Below are positions 48,167 to 59,162 of a DNA stretch of 64,000 bases, piece after piece. A program made the position numbers and the translations under genes. The notes under the pieces are model-generated. The model worked only from the letters and a program-made list of their open reading frames with translations, ran no database searches and was not told the origin of the DNA. How positions within the stretch are numbered: the first letter of the stretch is position 1; every line of letters starts with the position of its first letter. The stretch covers positions 33,890,721 through 33,954,720 of the forward strand of contig OZ024874.1 of the NCBI GenBank assembly GCA_964017185.1, in the 5' to 3' direction. This DNA is from Rugalucina vietnamica. Taxonomy: Eukaryota > Mollusca > Bivalvia > Lucinida > Lucinidae.

Positions 48167-48967
48167 TAGCTCCCCAGAGCCTAAAGCTCACAGGAGAGCT
48201 TATAGGATGGCCATGCTCCGCCGTCCATGCGTCTTCCCCTCTAAAACCACTTGGCCAATCAAAGCCAAACTCCATGTGGAGCATCCTTAGGAAAGGGAAC
48301 GAAAGTTTGTATAAATGGTCCAGGTCACATGCCCAAGATGGCCACCATGGCTACAAATAGCAAAAACCTTTAAAGAAAACTTACTCTCCCAAACCAAAAG
48401 GCCTATGATTTTGAAACTTGGCATGAAGCATTAGGCTATGGAGCTCAACAAAGTTTGTATAAATTATTACACTTTAATGACCTTGACCTATTTTATGGCA
48501 AGGTCAACATAGGTCACCCATGCATTTGAATGGGGAAAATTAGTAAAAATGGGATAAAACTTGCTGGGAGTATGTAAATGGACAGAAGATTAATGTTTAG
48601 GAAAATATTTTGTCCCCAGCTGGGTTGTCTGCCTCTGCCATTATGGCTATATACATGTATATGACCATAATATTCCAACATCTTCTCTGAAACCGCTTGG
48701 CCAATTAAAGCTAAATTTTATGTGCAGGGGTGTCCAAATCATTTTGCCTTGTAGCAAAAGTAAAATGTCTTGTAGCAAAACCACTAAATTAAGATCAATA
48801 ATTTCGGTGCGCGGTGCCATTATAAACGTTTTTTCCCAGTATGCTCTCATAATGCTAAATAGCAGCCTTAGTACTTGCATTCTTTATAAAGTGTACAAAT
48901 CAGATGAAAAAAAGAAGAAACATATACATTATTTCTTTGATATTTTATGTATCTCTTAAAGTAAATA

Positions 48968-49450
48968 AAACAAGCATAATATTCAATATTTCATGCAAAC
49001 TGAAACAGTTCTAGACAAAAAGTTTAGACCCCAGACTACTTCTTCAAAAGCAATGATCACGCTGTCTTCAGTTCAGTTTTTACAGTTTTAATACAATAAA
49101 TTGAAAGCTAAAAAAGAAGAAAATTTATAGTTTAAAGTCACTGCAAAGTATGCACTATTATCAGTATTTATTTTATACTTTACAGTGAAACCCAATGTAT
49201 ACATATCAAAACTTGATAAAATTGGTATTTTCATTGATATGAAATTTCACTGATATCAAATCTCACTGATATCAAAAGTCACTAGTGACTGATATCAGCC
49301 TATATCGTCACTGTAATGATGTCAGATTTTTTTGATTACTTCTGACATTTCCATTTACTTGACGTCATTAAATGTGTCTCACTTCAGAAATTCAAACACC
49401 TATAACTCCGTTATCTATGAACGAAAACATAAAGTGTGGGTATTCATTTT
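48968..49450. other. Interior of the hAT-like element, left of the A insertion
   Basis: AT-rich, non-coding. TTTAAAGTCACTGCAAAGT near 49131 resembles TTTAAAGGCACTGCACAGT near 51782, and there is a CACTGATATCAAA short array at 49230-49310. Confidence 0.45.
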
Positions 49451-51431
49451 TAGCTCACCTGAGCCGAAGGCTCACAGGTGAGCTTATAGTATACCCATGC
49501 TCCGGCGTCCGTCGTCAGTCGGCGTCGTCCGTCGTCGTTCACAATTTCAAAGATCTTCTCCTCTGAAACCGCTTGGCCAATCAAAGCCAAACTTCATGTG
49601 GAGCATCCTTAGGAAGAGGGAACTAAAGTTTATATAAATGGTCCAGGTCACATGACCAAGATGGCCGCCATGGCTATAAATAGCAAAAACCTTTAAAAAT
49701 CTTCTTCTCCAGAACCAGTGGGCCGATTTCCACGAAACTTGGTATGTAGCATCGGGGATGCAGGCCCATCATAGTTTATATAAATCATGACCCTAGGATG
49801 ACCTTGACCTATTTTATGGCAAGGTCAACTTAGGTCGCCAATGCATTTGAATGGGAAAAAATGGTAAAATGCTATTTAATGGGTAAAACTTACTGGGAAT
49901 AGGCAAATGGACAGAAGATTAATGTTGATGGAAAATTTTAGCCCCTGGGGGGTTGTCTGTCCCTGCCCCGGGGCTATATACATGTATATTTTCATAATAA
50001 TGAAACATCTTCTCCCCTGAAACTGCTTGGCCAATCAAAGCCAAACTTCATATGGAGCATCCTTGGGAAGGGGGAAAGAAAGTTTATATAAATGGTCAAG
50101 GTCACATGACCAAGATGGCTGCCATGGCTATAAATAGAAAAAAACTTTAAAAATCTTCTTCTCCAGAACCAGAAGGCCAATGATTTTGAAACTTGGTGTG
50201 AAGCATCAGTTACTGGAGCTCTACAAAGTTTATATAAATCATGACCCTGGGATGACCTTGACCTATTTTACGGCAAGGTCAACATAGGTCGCTCATGTAT
50301 TTGAATGGGGAAAAGTGTTAAAATGTCATTCGTAGGGAAAAACTTGCAGAAAATGGGCAAATGGACTTAAGATAGATGATTCTGAAAAAAATTTGGACCC
50401 CAGGGGTCTGTCTGCCCCCACTCCGGGGCAATATACATGTATATTACAGTGATATTCAAAGATCTTCTTTTCTGAAACTGCTTGGCCAATCAAAGCCAAA
50501 CTTTATGTGGAGCATTCTTAGGACGAGTGAATGAAATTATATATAAATGGTCAAGGTCACATGACCAAGATGGCCGCCATGGCTATAAATAGCAAAAACC
50601 CTTATAAATCTTCTTCTTCAGAACCAGAAGGCCTATGATTTCGAAACTTGGCATGAAGCATCCGGCAATGGAGCTCTACAAAAGTTATATAAATCATGAC
50701 CCTGGGATGACCTTGACCTTTTTTTACGGCAAGGTCAACTTAGGCCGCCCATGCATTTGAAAGGGAAAAAATAGGAAAATGTCATTTAATGGCAAAAAAA
50801 CTTGCTAAGAATGAGCAAATGGACAGAAGATTTATGTTTATGAAAATATTTTGGGCCCAGAGGGTTGTCTGCCCCTGCCCTGGGGCTATATACATGTGTA
50901 TGACCATAATATTGAAACATCTTCTCTGAAACCGCTTGGCTAATCAAAGCCAAACTTTTAAGCGGAACATTCTTAGGAAGAGTGAATGAAAGTTTGTATA
51001 AATGGTCAAGGTCACATGACCAAGATGGCCGCCATGGCTATAAATAGCAAAAACCCTTAAAAATCTTCTTCTCCAGTACTAGAAGGCCTATGATTTTGAA
51101 ACTTGGCATGAAGCATCAAGCAATGGAGCTCTTCAAAGTTTATATAAATCATGACCCTGGGATGACCTTGACCTTTTTTATGGCAAGGTCAACTTAGGTT
51201 GCCTTAGCATTTGAATGGGGAAAATTATTATAATGTTATTTGAAGGGCAAAACTTGCAGTAAATTTGCAAATGACTGAATCTTTATGATTTATTAAAGAA
51301 ATTGACTCCAGAGGTTGCCCTGACCCTGCCCTGGGGTAATATACATGTATATTACCATTCTAGTCAAACAAGTTTATTGGTATATATCTCAGGTCTCAGG
51401 TGAGCGTTTATAGGACCATTGGTCCTCTGGT
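49451..51431 (+). mobile_element. Complete A-type Helitron-like element (CCATGGCTATAAATAG subtype)
   Basis: The head TAGCTCACCTGAGCCG, four units, and the tail CTCAGGTGAGCGTTTATAGG, hairpin, CTCTGGT. The units have AAGATGGCCGCCATGG and TATAAATAGC instead of the CArG-like phrase. Confidence 0.8.
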
Positions 51432-51562
51432 CTTAGTTAGAACATAAGGAACAATGTGGTACCAAAATTATTTGTGTTTTCAAAAAATTTTTGTTTTTGC
51501 ATTTTCACCGCCTACCTTGTGCATTGGAAAATGCCTGTGCATTGTATAAAATAAAAAGAAAA

Positions 51563-51668
51563 TTTGCTTTTTTTCGGTGAATACCAAATATATTTCATCT
51601 TGTGAAAATTCTGATGTTTTCAACTCACTTGATGAAATATATTTGGTATTCACCTCAAAAAAAGCAAA
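51563..51668. repeat. Hairpin with arms of about 37 bp
   Basis: The arms 51563-51599 and 51631-51668 pair almost perfectly (GTGAATACCAAATATATTTC core) around a 31-base loop. This could be a MITE remnant or a structured transcript. Confidence 0.7.
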
Positions 51669-52500
51669 TATCCTCTATATCCAATGTAGACAGGTAGAAG
51701 AATATAAATGTTCAAAGCCACTTCAACACTAGTATATTCATTTGAAAAAAAAAAAAATACAGTTTTTGCTTGAAAATAATGTTTAAAGGCACTGCACAGT
51801 CTACACTATCATCAGTATATCCATTTGTAGAACTATGAGTCCACTGTTGTTTGAACATGCTGATAGTCCTTCTTCTGTCAGACCCACTGGCATTAACTGC
51901 ATCATCGACTGCATCAGGAACATCACAACTTATAGACCTGTTAAAAGAAAATAAATGAAAGATTTAGTGACACATACTATTATATATGTACACTCTATTA
52001 CATTATTTGGTAAACAACAAATTATCAATTAATGGACAGAATGTGCACTTGGTACTGGTAAACTGCTTCTAGGAGGCTTGCCAAAGAACAGCATTAACTG
52101 ACCAGTTATCACATAGGATGTGACCTGTTAAAACAGGTTAAAACAGAGAAGGGCAAAACATGCTTGCTCCTGAGATAAATGTCAAATTTGGTCTGGAAAA
52201 TAAACAATGCCTTACCTTGTATAATTACCTTCCTCTGCTACTTAATCTCAAAAGATTCAACCTTTGTCGGCATTTTCTAAAGGAAATACAGGTAAACAAC
52301 AAACAAAATAACTGTCCATCATTGAAGTCAATCACAAACACGGTTGAGTGGTTTTACCTGTATTGGTTCCCGGCTTACGATAGGAAAATCGATACGCTCT
52401 ATCGGTAGCAATACAGTACCAGTGTATTGACAAATATTCAGAGGTTCAGCACAGGATAAAATACAATGAGGTCAGGTAGGGAAATTGCAAAATTTTAGCA
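51669..52500. other. Interior of the hAT-like element, right of the A insertion
   Basis: AT-rich. The 82-codon frame at 52160-52408 has no motif I recognise. Nothing else seen. Confidence 0.45.
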
Positions 52501-53480
52501 TTTTTTCGACGAAATCGCACCAAATTCGCAAAACCACCATTCGCATTTTCTAGAAGTCAATTCGCAAAATAATGCGAATTTGCGACAGATGGACATCCCT
52601 GATGTGGAGCATGGTTAGGAAGGAAGAATGAAAGTTTGTATAAAGTTTGATCAAGGTCACATGACCAAGATAGCCGCCATGGCTATAGCAAAAACCTTTA
52701 AAAATCTTCTTCTAAAGTTCTTCAGAACCAGAAGGGCTATGATTTTGAAACTTGGCTTGAAGCGTCAGACAATGGAGCTCTACAATGTTTATATAAATCA
52801 TGATGCTGGGATGACCTTGACCTATTTTACAGCAAGGTCAACATAGGTCTCCCATTAATTTGAATGGGGAAAATTGTTAAAATGTCATTTGAAGCGCAAA
52901 ACTTGCAGGAAATGAGCAAATGGACTGAAGATATATGATTCTTAAATACATTAAAACCCCCCACCTGCCCCCACCCTGGTGCAATATACATGTATATTAC
53001 CATAATATTCAAAGAATGATTTCTTCTGTGAAAATGCCTGCCAATCGAAGCCAAAGTTTATAGGAAGCATCTATATAAAGCGGGAACCAGTGTGTTTATA
53101 AATAATCCAGGTCACATGACCAAGATGGCCACCATTGCCCATATATGTTATAAACCCCTTCAAAAATCTTCTTCTCTGGAACAGATGAACAGATTTCAAG
53201 GAAACTTGGTATGTAGTATTAGAGAATAGAGTATGACAATGTGATTATAAATCCTGAACCTGTGATGACCTTGACCTTTTTTAGAGTAAGGTCAACATAG
53301 GTTACCTAAGTATTTGAATGGGGAAAACTGTTAAAATGACATTGGAAGGGAAAAACTTGCAGGAAATTGGCAAATGGACAGAATATTGATTATTTAATAA
53401 AAAAAAAAAACAAGTATGGCCCCAGGGCATCTTCTGCCCCTGCACTGGGGTAATATTCCATAATATTCAAACATGTTTAT

Positions 53481-55287
53481 TAGCTCACCTGAGCGGAAGG
53501 CTCACAAGGTGAGCTTATAGCATAGTAGTCGAGCCGGCGTCCGGCGTCCGTGCGTCCGTCCGTTCACATTTTCAAACTTTAATATCTCTGAGACAACAAG
53601 GCTGATCGCAATTAAATTTTATCTGAAGCATCATTGAGGAGGGGGAAAGGTTGCATTAGGTTTTGGGCCAGGTCGGATCAGAACTCTGGTTTCCATGGCA
53701 ACAGATAGCTCCCATTGAGTTATAATGGGGAAAATGTTGTGGCCACTCTAGCAACTTCATTTTTGATTGGATCTTCCTCATTCTTGCAGGTAACAAGGAC
53801 AACCATAACATCTCGGATGAGTTCGAATTTCGGCCAGGTTCGACCTCGGAGTTAGCTGCCCTTGAGCGTCTGGAAAAATCCCCATAGACTTATAATGGAA
53901 AAAATGTTGTGGCCACTCTAGTGCCTTCATTCTTCTTCATTCTTGCAGGTAACAAGGATAACCATAATATCTCGAATGGGTTCGAATTTCAGCCAGATCC
54001 GACCTCTGACTGTGGAGTTAGCTGCCCTTGAGTGTTTGAAAAATCAATATTTTGTGTTGTGGCCACTCTAGCACCTTCAATTTTGATTGGATCTATTTCA
54101 TACTTGGAAGTAACAAGGATAGCTATAACATCTTGGATGAGTTTGAATTTCAGCCAGATTCAACCCTTGACTGCAGAGTTATCTGCACTTGACTGTGTGA
54201 AAAATCAATATTTAGTGTTGTGGCCACTCTAGCGCCTTCCATTTATTTGGATCTTCTTTATTCTTGGAAGTAACAAGGACATTCGTAACATCTCAGATGA
54301 GTTACAATTTCGACTAGATCCGCTCTCTGACTGCGGAGTTATCTGCCCTTGAGTGTTTGAAAAATCAATATTTAGTGTTGTGGCCACTCTAGAGCTTTCA
54401 ATTTTGATCGGATCTTCTTCATACTTGGAAGTAACAAGGATAGCCATAATATCTCGGATGATGTCGAATTTCAGCCAGATCCAACCCTTGACTGCAGAGT
54501 TATCTACCCTTGACTGTGTGAAAAATCAATATTTAGTGTTGTGGCCACTCTAGCGCCTTCGTTTTTATTCGGATCTTCTTTATTCTTAGAAGTAACAAGG
54601 ACATCTATAACATCTTAGATGAGTTCGAATTTCGACCAGATCGGGCCTCTGACTGTGGAGTTATCTGCCCTTGACGGTTTGAAAAATCCATATTTTGTGT
54701 TGTGGCCATCTTTGTTTTTCAGTGTATCTTCTTCATTCTTGCAGGTAACAAGGATAACTACAATATCTCGGATGAGTTCAAATTTCGACCAGATCCGACC
54801 TCTGACTGCGGAGTTATGTGCCCTTGAGTGTTTGAAAAATCAATATTTTGTGTTGTGGCCACTCTAGCATCTTTGTTTTTCAGTGGATCTTCTTCATTCT
54901 TGCAGGTAACAAGAATGACTACAATATCTCAGATCGAATTTCGGCCAGATCTGACCTCTGACTGCGGAGTTAGCTGCCCTTTAGTGTTTGAAAAATCAAT
55001 ATTTTGTATTGTGGCCACTCTAGCGCCTTCAATTTTGATTGGATCTTCTTCATTCTTGGAAGAAACAAGGATAACCATAACATCTTGGATGAGTTCGAAT
55101 TTGAGCCAGATTTGACCCTGGACTGCAGAGTTAGCTGCCCTTGAATGTTTGAAAAATCAATTTTTAGTGTTGTGGCCACTCCAGTATCTTCAATTTTGAT
55201 CAGATTTTCAAAAAAAAAAAAAAAAAAAGTCCAGTGACTGTACTTGTTGATTCTCAGGTGAGCGATCATTGCCCTTGGGCTACTTGT
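53481..55287 (+). mobile_element. C-type Helitron-like element, second copy
   Basis: The head TAGCTCACCTGAGCGG, the GTCCGGCGTCCGT stretch, about nine units of about 165 bp (TGTTGTGGCCACTCTAGCG, GATCTTCTTCATTCTTG, GACTGCGGAGTTA), and the tail CTCAGGTGAGCGATC, GCCCTTGGGC, ACTTGT. A-rich tract at 55208-55228. The subrepeats have diverged from the copy at 10571 at many sites. Confidence 0.78.
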
Positions 55288-55341
55288 TTGTAAATATAGC
55301 AGATCTCAGGTGAGCATTTACAGGACCATTGGTCCTCTAGT

Positions 55342-55470
55342 CAAACAGTCCTCAATCAACCCTCGCCTATGGGCTACTATACTGACAGACTTTGAAAATG
55401 CAACACTTTACATTGGTTATAATTTGCTTAAAACTGATTTAACTGATTAAAACTGAAGCAAAAATAAACA
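55342..55470. repeat. FGDPND-type repeat, copy 1 (3' part)
   Basis: CCTCAATCAACCCTCGCCTA and GGGCTACTATACTGACAG continue the sequence interrupted at 48166; compare the inverted copy at 62706-62850. Confidence 0.55.
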
Positions 55471-55472
55471 TA

Positions 55473-55659
55473 CAGTTCAACCTCATTATAACGCGTCTCA
55501 TTATAGTGCAGTTTTCAATATAACACGGTCATGTCATGGCTCCCAAATCAATTATTTTGTTATATGCCTATTGTAAATAACCTCATTATAACACGGTTCA
55601 CCTATAACACGGTCTGTTTCCATGGACCCCAAAGATAGCGTTATAATGAGGTTGACCTG
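55473..55659. mobile_element. Intact pogo/Tigger-like MITE, TA target
   Basis: The ends CAGTTCAACCTCATTATAAC and, read inward, CAGGTCAACCTCATTATAAC are flanked by TA at 55471-55472 and 55660-55661. The length is 187 bp with no frame. CAG ends and TA duplication are typical of the pogo group of Tc1/mariner. Confidence 0.82.
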
Positions 55660-55661
55660 TA

Positions 55662-56141
55662 GTATCTTGAATCTTAACGCCATACACAATATTTATCCAT
55701 AAAAAAACTGTTAGCTGAATTCTTTGCTAAAGCTGCTATCTTTAGCGTCATCTAGACATATCCTTTTTATGAAGAAAATCTAACATTGGCTATAAGAAAG
55801 GGATTTTATGAAAGCAAACCATCTTTGGTGATAGGTAACAACCTAAAGAAAAAGCAAAATAAACTCTGGCACTTTCTTTCAATGTTGTTTAAGATACTAG
55901 TGTTTTTCGCTGACGTCAAACGTAATATTCAAAATTAAAATATTCAAAATTAAAGACACGCTTTCTCTAAATATAAACAATCAGGTTGGTTTGGTCATAG
56001 CATAATGGCCAAGTGTTTGAGTCATGTTTGGTCGGGGCCAAAGTCTCCTGTGTACTTAGCCAGTACTGTGTGGAGCTGAAAGTACCGTGCTCAATGACAC
56101 CACACAGCAATGATAAGTATCGAACCTGATTAGCAAATGTA
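55662..56141. other. Intronic sequence without recognised features
   Basis: AT-rich, no conserved frame, RNA or repeat family recognised. Confidence 0.45.
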
Positions 56142-56149
56142 GTACAAAA

Positions 56150-56589
56150 GGATCCATGACGTTTCGTCTAAATGACATTTCGTCTAAAAACCATTTCGTC
56201 TAAAGGACATTTCGTCTAAATGACATTTCGTCTAAAAGACGTTTCGTCTAAAGGACATTAATTTTCGTCTAAAAGACATTTCGTCTGAATGCCATTTCGT
56301 CTAATGGACATTTCGTCTAATACGACATGTCGTCTAAAAGTGTCTAAAAATTTGGTCTAAAATCCTTAATTATTCATTAGTTCTTAACTTTTATTTAGAC
56401 CAAATGTCACACCTGCTTGATTTTTTAGACGAATTGTCCATTAGACGAAATGACCTTTAGACGAAAAGTCATTTAGACGAAATGTCCTTTAGACTAAATG
56501 TCCTTTAGACGAAATGTCCTTTAGACAAAATGGCTTTTAGACGAAATGGCATTTAGATGAAATGGTTTTAGACGAAATGTCCTGCACCC
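56150..56589. mobile_element. Fold-back element, unit GACATTTCGTCTAAA, 8-bp TSD
   Basis: Flanked by GTACAAAA (56142-56149 and 56590-56597). The ends are GGATCCATGACGTTTCGTC and GGGTGCAGGACATTTCGTC. The left arm has about a dozen copies of the unit (56150-56362); the right arm has the complement TTTAGACGAAATGTCC (56405-56589). The core is only about 40 bp. Confidence 0.85.
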
Positions 56590-56786
56590 GTACAAAAACA
56601 CACCTATTGATGACAGAAGATCCTAAAAAGGAGAACAACATGGTGTCTTTGGATACGATGATACCGTCCTCTAGTCTAAAAAAATCTCTATTCAAAACTT
56701 TTCAAACACAATATGTATAGGCATGGAATTAACATACAATTCTTATAAGTTTTGACGCTGTAATCGAATGCCTCTGTGCTTTGAGG

Positions 56787-57874
56787 TTTATCAAGAAAAG
56801 GCCTAGGGAATTTAAGGCCTGATTTCGGCCTCATGTGTTGGTAAAAAATGAATTTTGGAATTTTGAGGAGAGAAGTATTGCAAATAGCAAGTATAGGTCC
56901 CTGCTTATAAATTCTAGCAAAACTACCACATTCAACTACACATGTTGCCATGGCAATGCTCCGAAAAGCATAGAAATACCGCTTTTTGCAATTTTGGGTC
57001 TATTTTTCACCATTTAGCATCATTTTCAACTACCAGCCCACGCACCGAACAATTTCTTATTATGAAATAATTATGAAGTATTATCCAGAGATATTGTATG
57101 CTAAGTATCATTTCGTTCGTTGTGTGGGCTGGCACTTAAAAATAAAAAAATGTGTTCAGAAATGGTCAAAAATATACCAAAAAGTGCAAAATGTGCTTTA
57201 TCTGTGGTTCTTCTGGATGTTGCCATGGCAATGCTTGTAGGATAAATGAAGTACGTGTTCTTGTTTTTAATAGAGGAGACATATCGTTGGCTCGTTGACA
57301 AAACCTGGTAACTGCAAAAAAACAAATTTTTCAGGAGAAGCAAAAAACTAAAACTTGTATATAAATGATATATAATTGTGCATGTTTACAAATTGTCGTC
57401 TATACAAAACTTGATAAATGAAAACTAGAAGCAGATTCTTATGATGAATTAAATAATGCATTTATGAGAAATCATACATATGCAACTTTTGCATATCTAA
57501 AAGATAATGATTTTCTTGTATTTAAATTTTTTTAAATTGCATATACGAGGTTTTGTCACCTTTTTTCAAGTCCGTTTACCGTTTGTAGTTACGAGGTTTT
57601 GTAAGGTCATCGAAAAACTAACTTCCCATTGGACATAATCTACAAGGCTTTGTCACAAGCTGAATTTGAATGTTTTGAATCGCGCCATGTGAAAAAACGA
57701 TTTTTTGAAAAAAGTGCAGTTACGAGGTTTTGTCAACGAGCCAACGATATGACAGTTTTAAGGAATAGTTATCTCACCTAAATTCCAGAATTTATTTTTT
57801 AGCAAAATCTGAGGCCGAAATCAGGCGTTAAATGCCCTAGTCCTTTAATATAAGTATTAAGTTTTCTTGATAAA
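56787..57874. mobile_element. Two-level inverted-repeat element
   Basis: The outer arms run TTTATCAAGAAAAGG and CCTGATTTCGGCCTCA (from 56787), mirrored at 57775-57874. Nested inside are arms ATATCGTTGGCTCGTTGAC (57282) and the complement ending 57750, with several copies of TACGAGGTTTTGTCA on the right side only. No gene recognised. Confidence 0.65.
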
Positions 57875-58089
57875 CTTTAAACTGATGTAATTTAACCATG
57901 TTTTTAATGCAAATGAAAGTCAACCAACAGCATTTGTTTGGGTTGTGTTTCTTCCCAGAAATCATGTTGGACAATAAGAAATATTTTTGTTCCCATTGAC
58001 CTATTATGCAATTTGTTTTTGTTGAATTTTGGTAATGCTTGAAATGACGTTAATCATGGACACTGGCATTTCGATTTTTGATGGAAGTT
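57875..58089. other. Intronic sequence without recognised features
   Basis: AT-rich, nothing recognised. Confidence 0.4.
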
Positions 58090-59130
58090 CCCTACTGAAA
58101 ATATGAGTGAAATATCACTGAAATTTCAGTGATATTTCAGTGAATTCCAATGGAACCCTTTTTAGCAATGAAGTGTCACTGAAATTTCAGTGAACTTTTA
58201 TTTTTCAATGGAATGTCAATGACATTTCAGAGAAATGTCAATGATATTTTCCACTGAAATTTCAGTGAAATATCAATGAAATATCACTGAAATTTCCAGT
58301 GATATTTCAATGAAATTTCAATGATCACATGACCAATAACCACATTACCCATAATGCCATGATCTCTGACCCTACTTCCTTTTCCTGTTGCACATAATTT
58401 TGAGAGGCAAACAAAAATTTAATCTGAACTAAATCTTCAAACATCTAAGGCATCAGAATGCCTACAAACTAGAAATTTGAAGACAAAACTGCAGACAAGT
58501 TCAGAGTTAGTAACAGGAAGAGGATATTGCAAAAACTTTGATGGGAAGTGGTCTAGTGGATGTTTATGTACATGACATGAGGGAATGCGAGAAAAATCAT
58601 GGATAGAAAAGATAATAAAGGCTATATAGGGCTAGTATATGTAAGTTTCTTTGAAGAACTATTATTTTTAACATATGAAAATAATGTGTGCATGTTGCTC
58701 TCAACACATATAAAAACTTCTTATATAATAACTTATTTGTATTTGTTTGCATGTTCTAACCAGTCCTGCAGACTATTGCAACTAGGTGTACTCTAGCAGG
58801 GGTTTAACTGAAATTTCAGTGCTATTTCATTGAAATTTCACTGACATTCACTGAAATTTCAGTGCTATATCATTGAAATTTCAGTGCTATATCACTGAAA
58901 TTTCAGTGAAATGAGGGGGAATTTTTACACTGAAATTTCTGTGATATGAAATTTCTGTGATATTTCAGTGATATAGCACTGAAATTTCAATGATATTCAT
59001 TGAAATTTGATTGATATAGCACTGAAATTTCAATGATATAGCACTGAAATTTCAGTGAAATGAGGGGGAATTTTTGCACTGAAATTACACTGAAATTTCA
59101 GTGAAATTACAGTGGATATTTTTAGTAGGG
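58090..59130. mobile_element. Fold-back element with self-palindromic CACTGAAATTTCAGTG units
   Basis: The ends CCCTACTGAAAATAT and, read inward, CCCTACTAAAAATAT. The arms (58090-58330, 58805-59130) are runs of TGAAATTTCAGTGATATTTC-like phrases in which the unit is its own reverse complement. The core 58331-58800 is unique and non-coding. The target duplication is not clear. Confidence 0.75.
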
Positions 59131-59162
59131 TTAAGCAATACAATACAATAATACAATACAAT

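Larger units (their letters stand above)
48725..52601. mobile_element. hAT-like element, CAGGGGTGTCCA / CAGGGATGTCCA ends
   Basis: The ends are short inverted repeats and the flanks are ATGTG on both sides (48720-48724, 52602-52606), matching the uninterrupted TTTATGTGGAGCAT phrase of other A copies. hAT elements usually make 8-bp duplications; some described clades make 5. No transposase frame was seen, so it is non-autonomous. It holds an A element (49451-51431) and a hairpin (51563-51668). Confidence 0.65.
48167..55341 (+). mobile_element. A-type Helitron-like element with two nested insertions
   Basis: The head TAGCTCCCCAGAGCC is degenerate; the tail hairpin GGACCATTGGTCC and CTCTAGT end at 55341. 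Body segments 48167-48724, 52602-53480 and 55288-55341 join in register around a hAT-like element and a C element. Confidence 0.72.

Noticed and set aside
54032-54553. Repeated membrane-like frames in the C element
   Set aside because: They are shifted translations of the 165-bp units, with no consistent frame.
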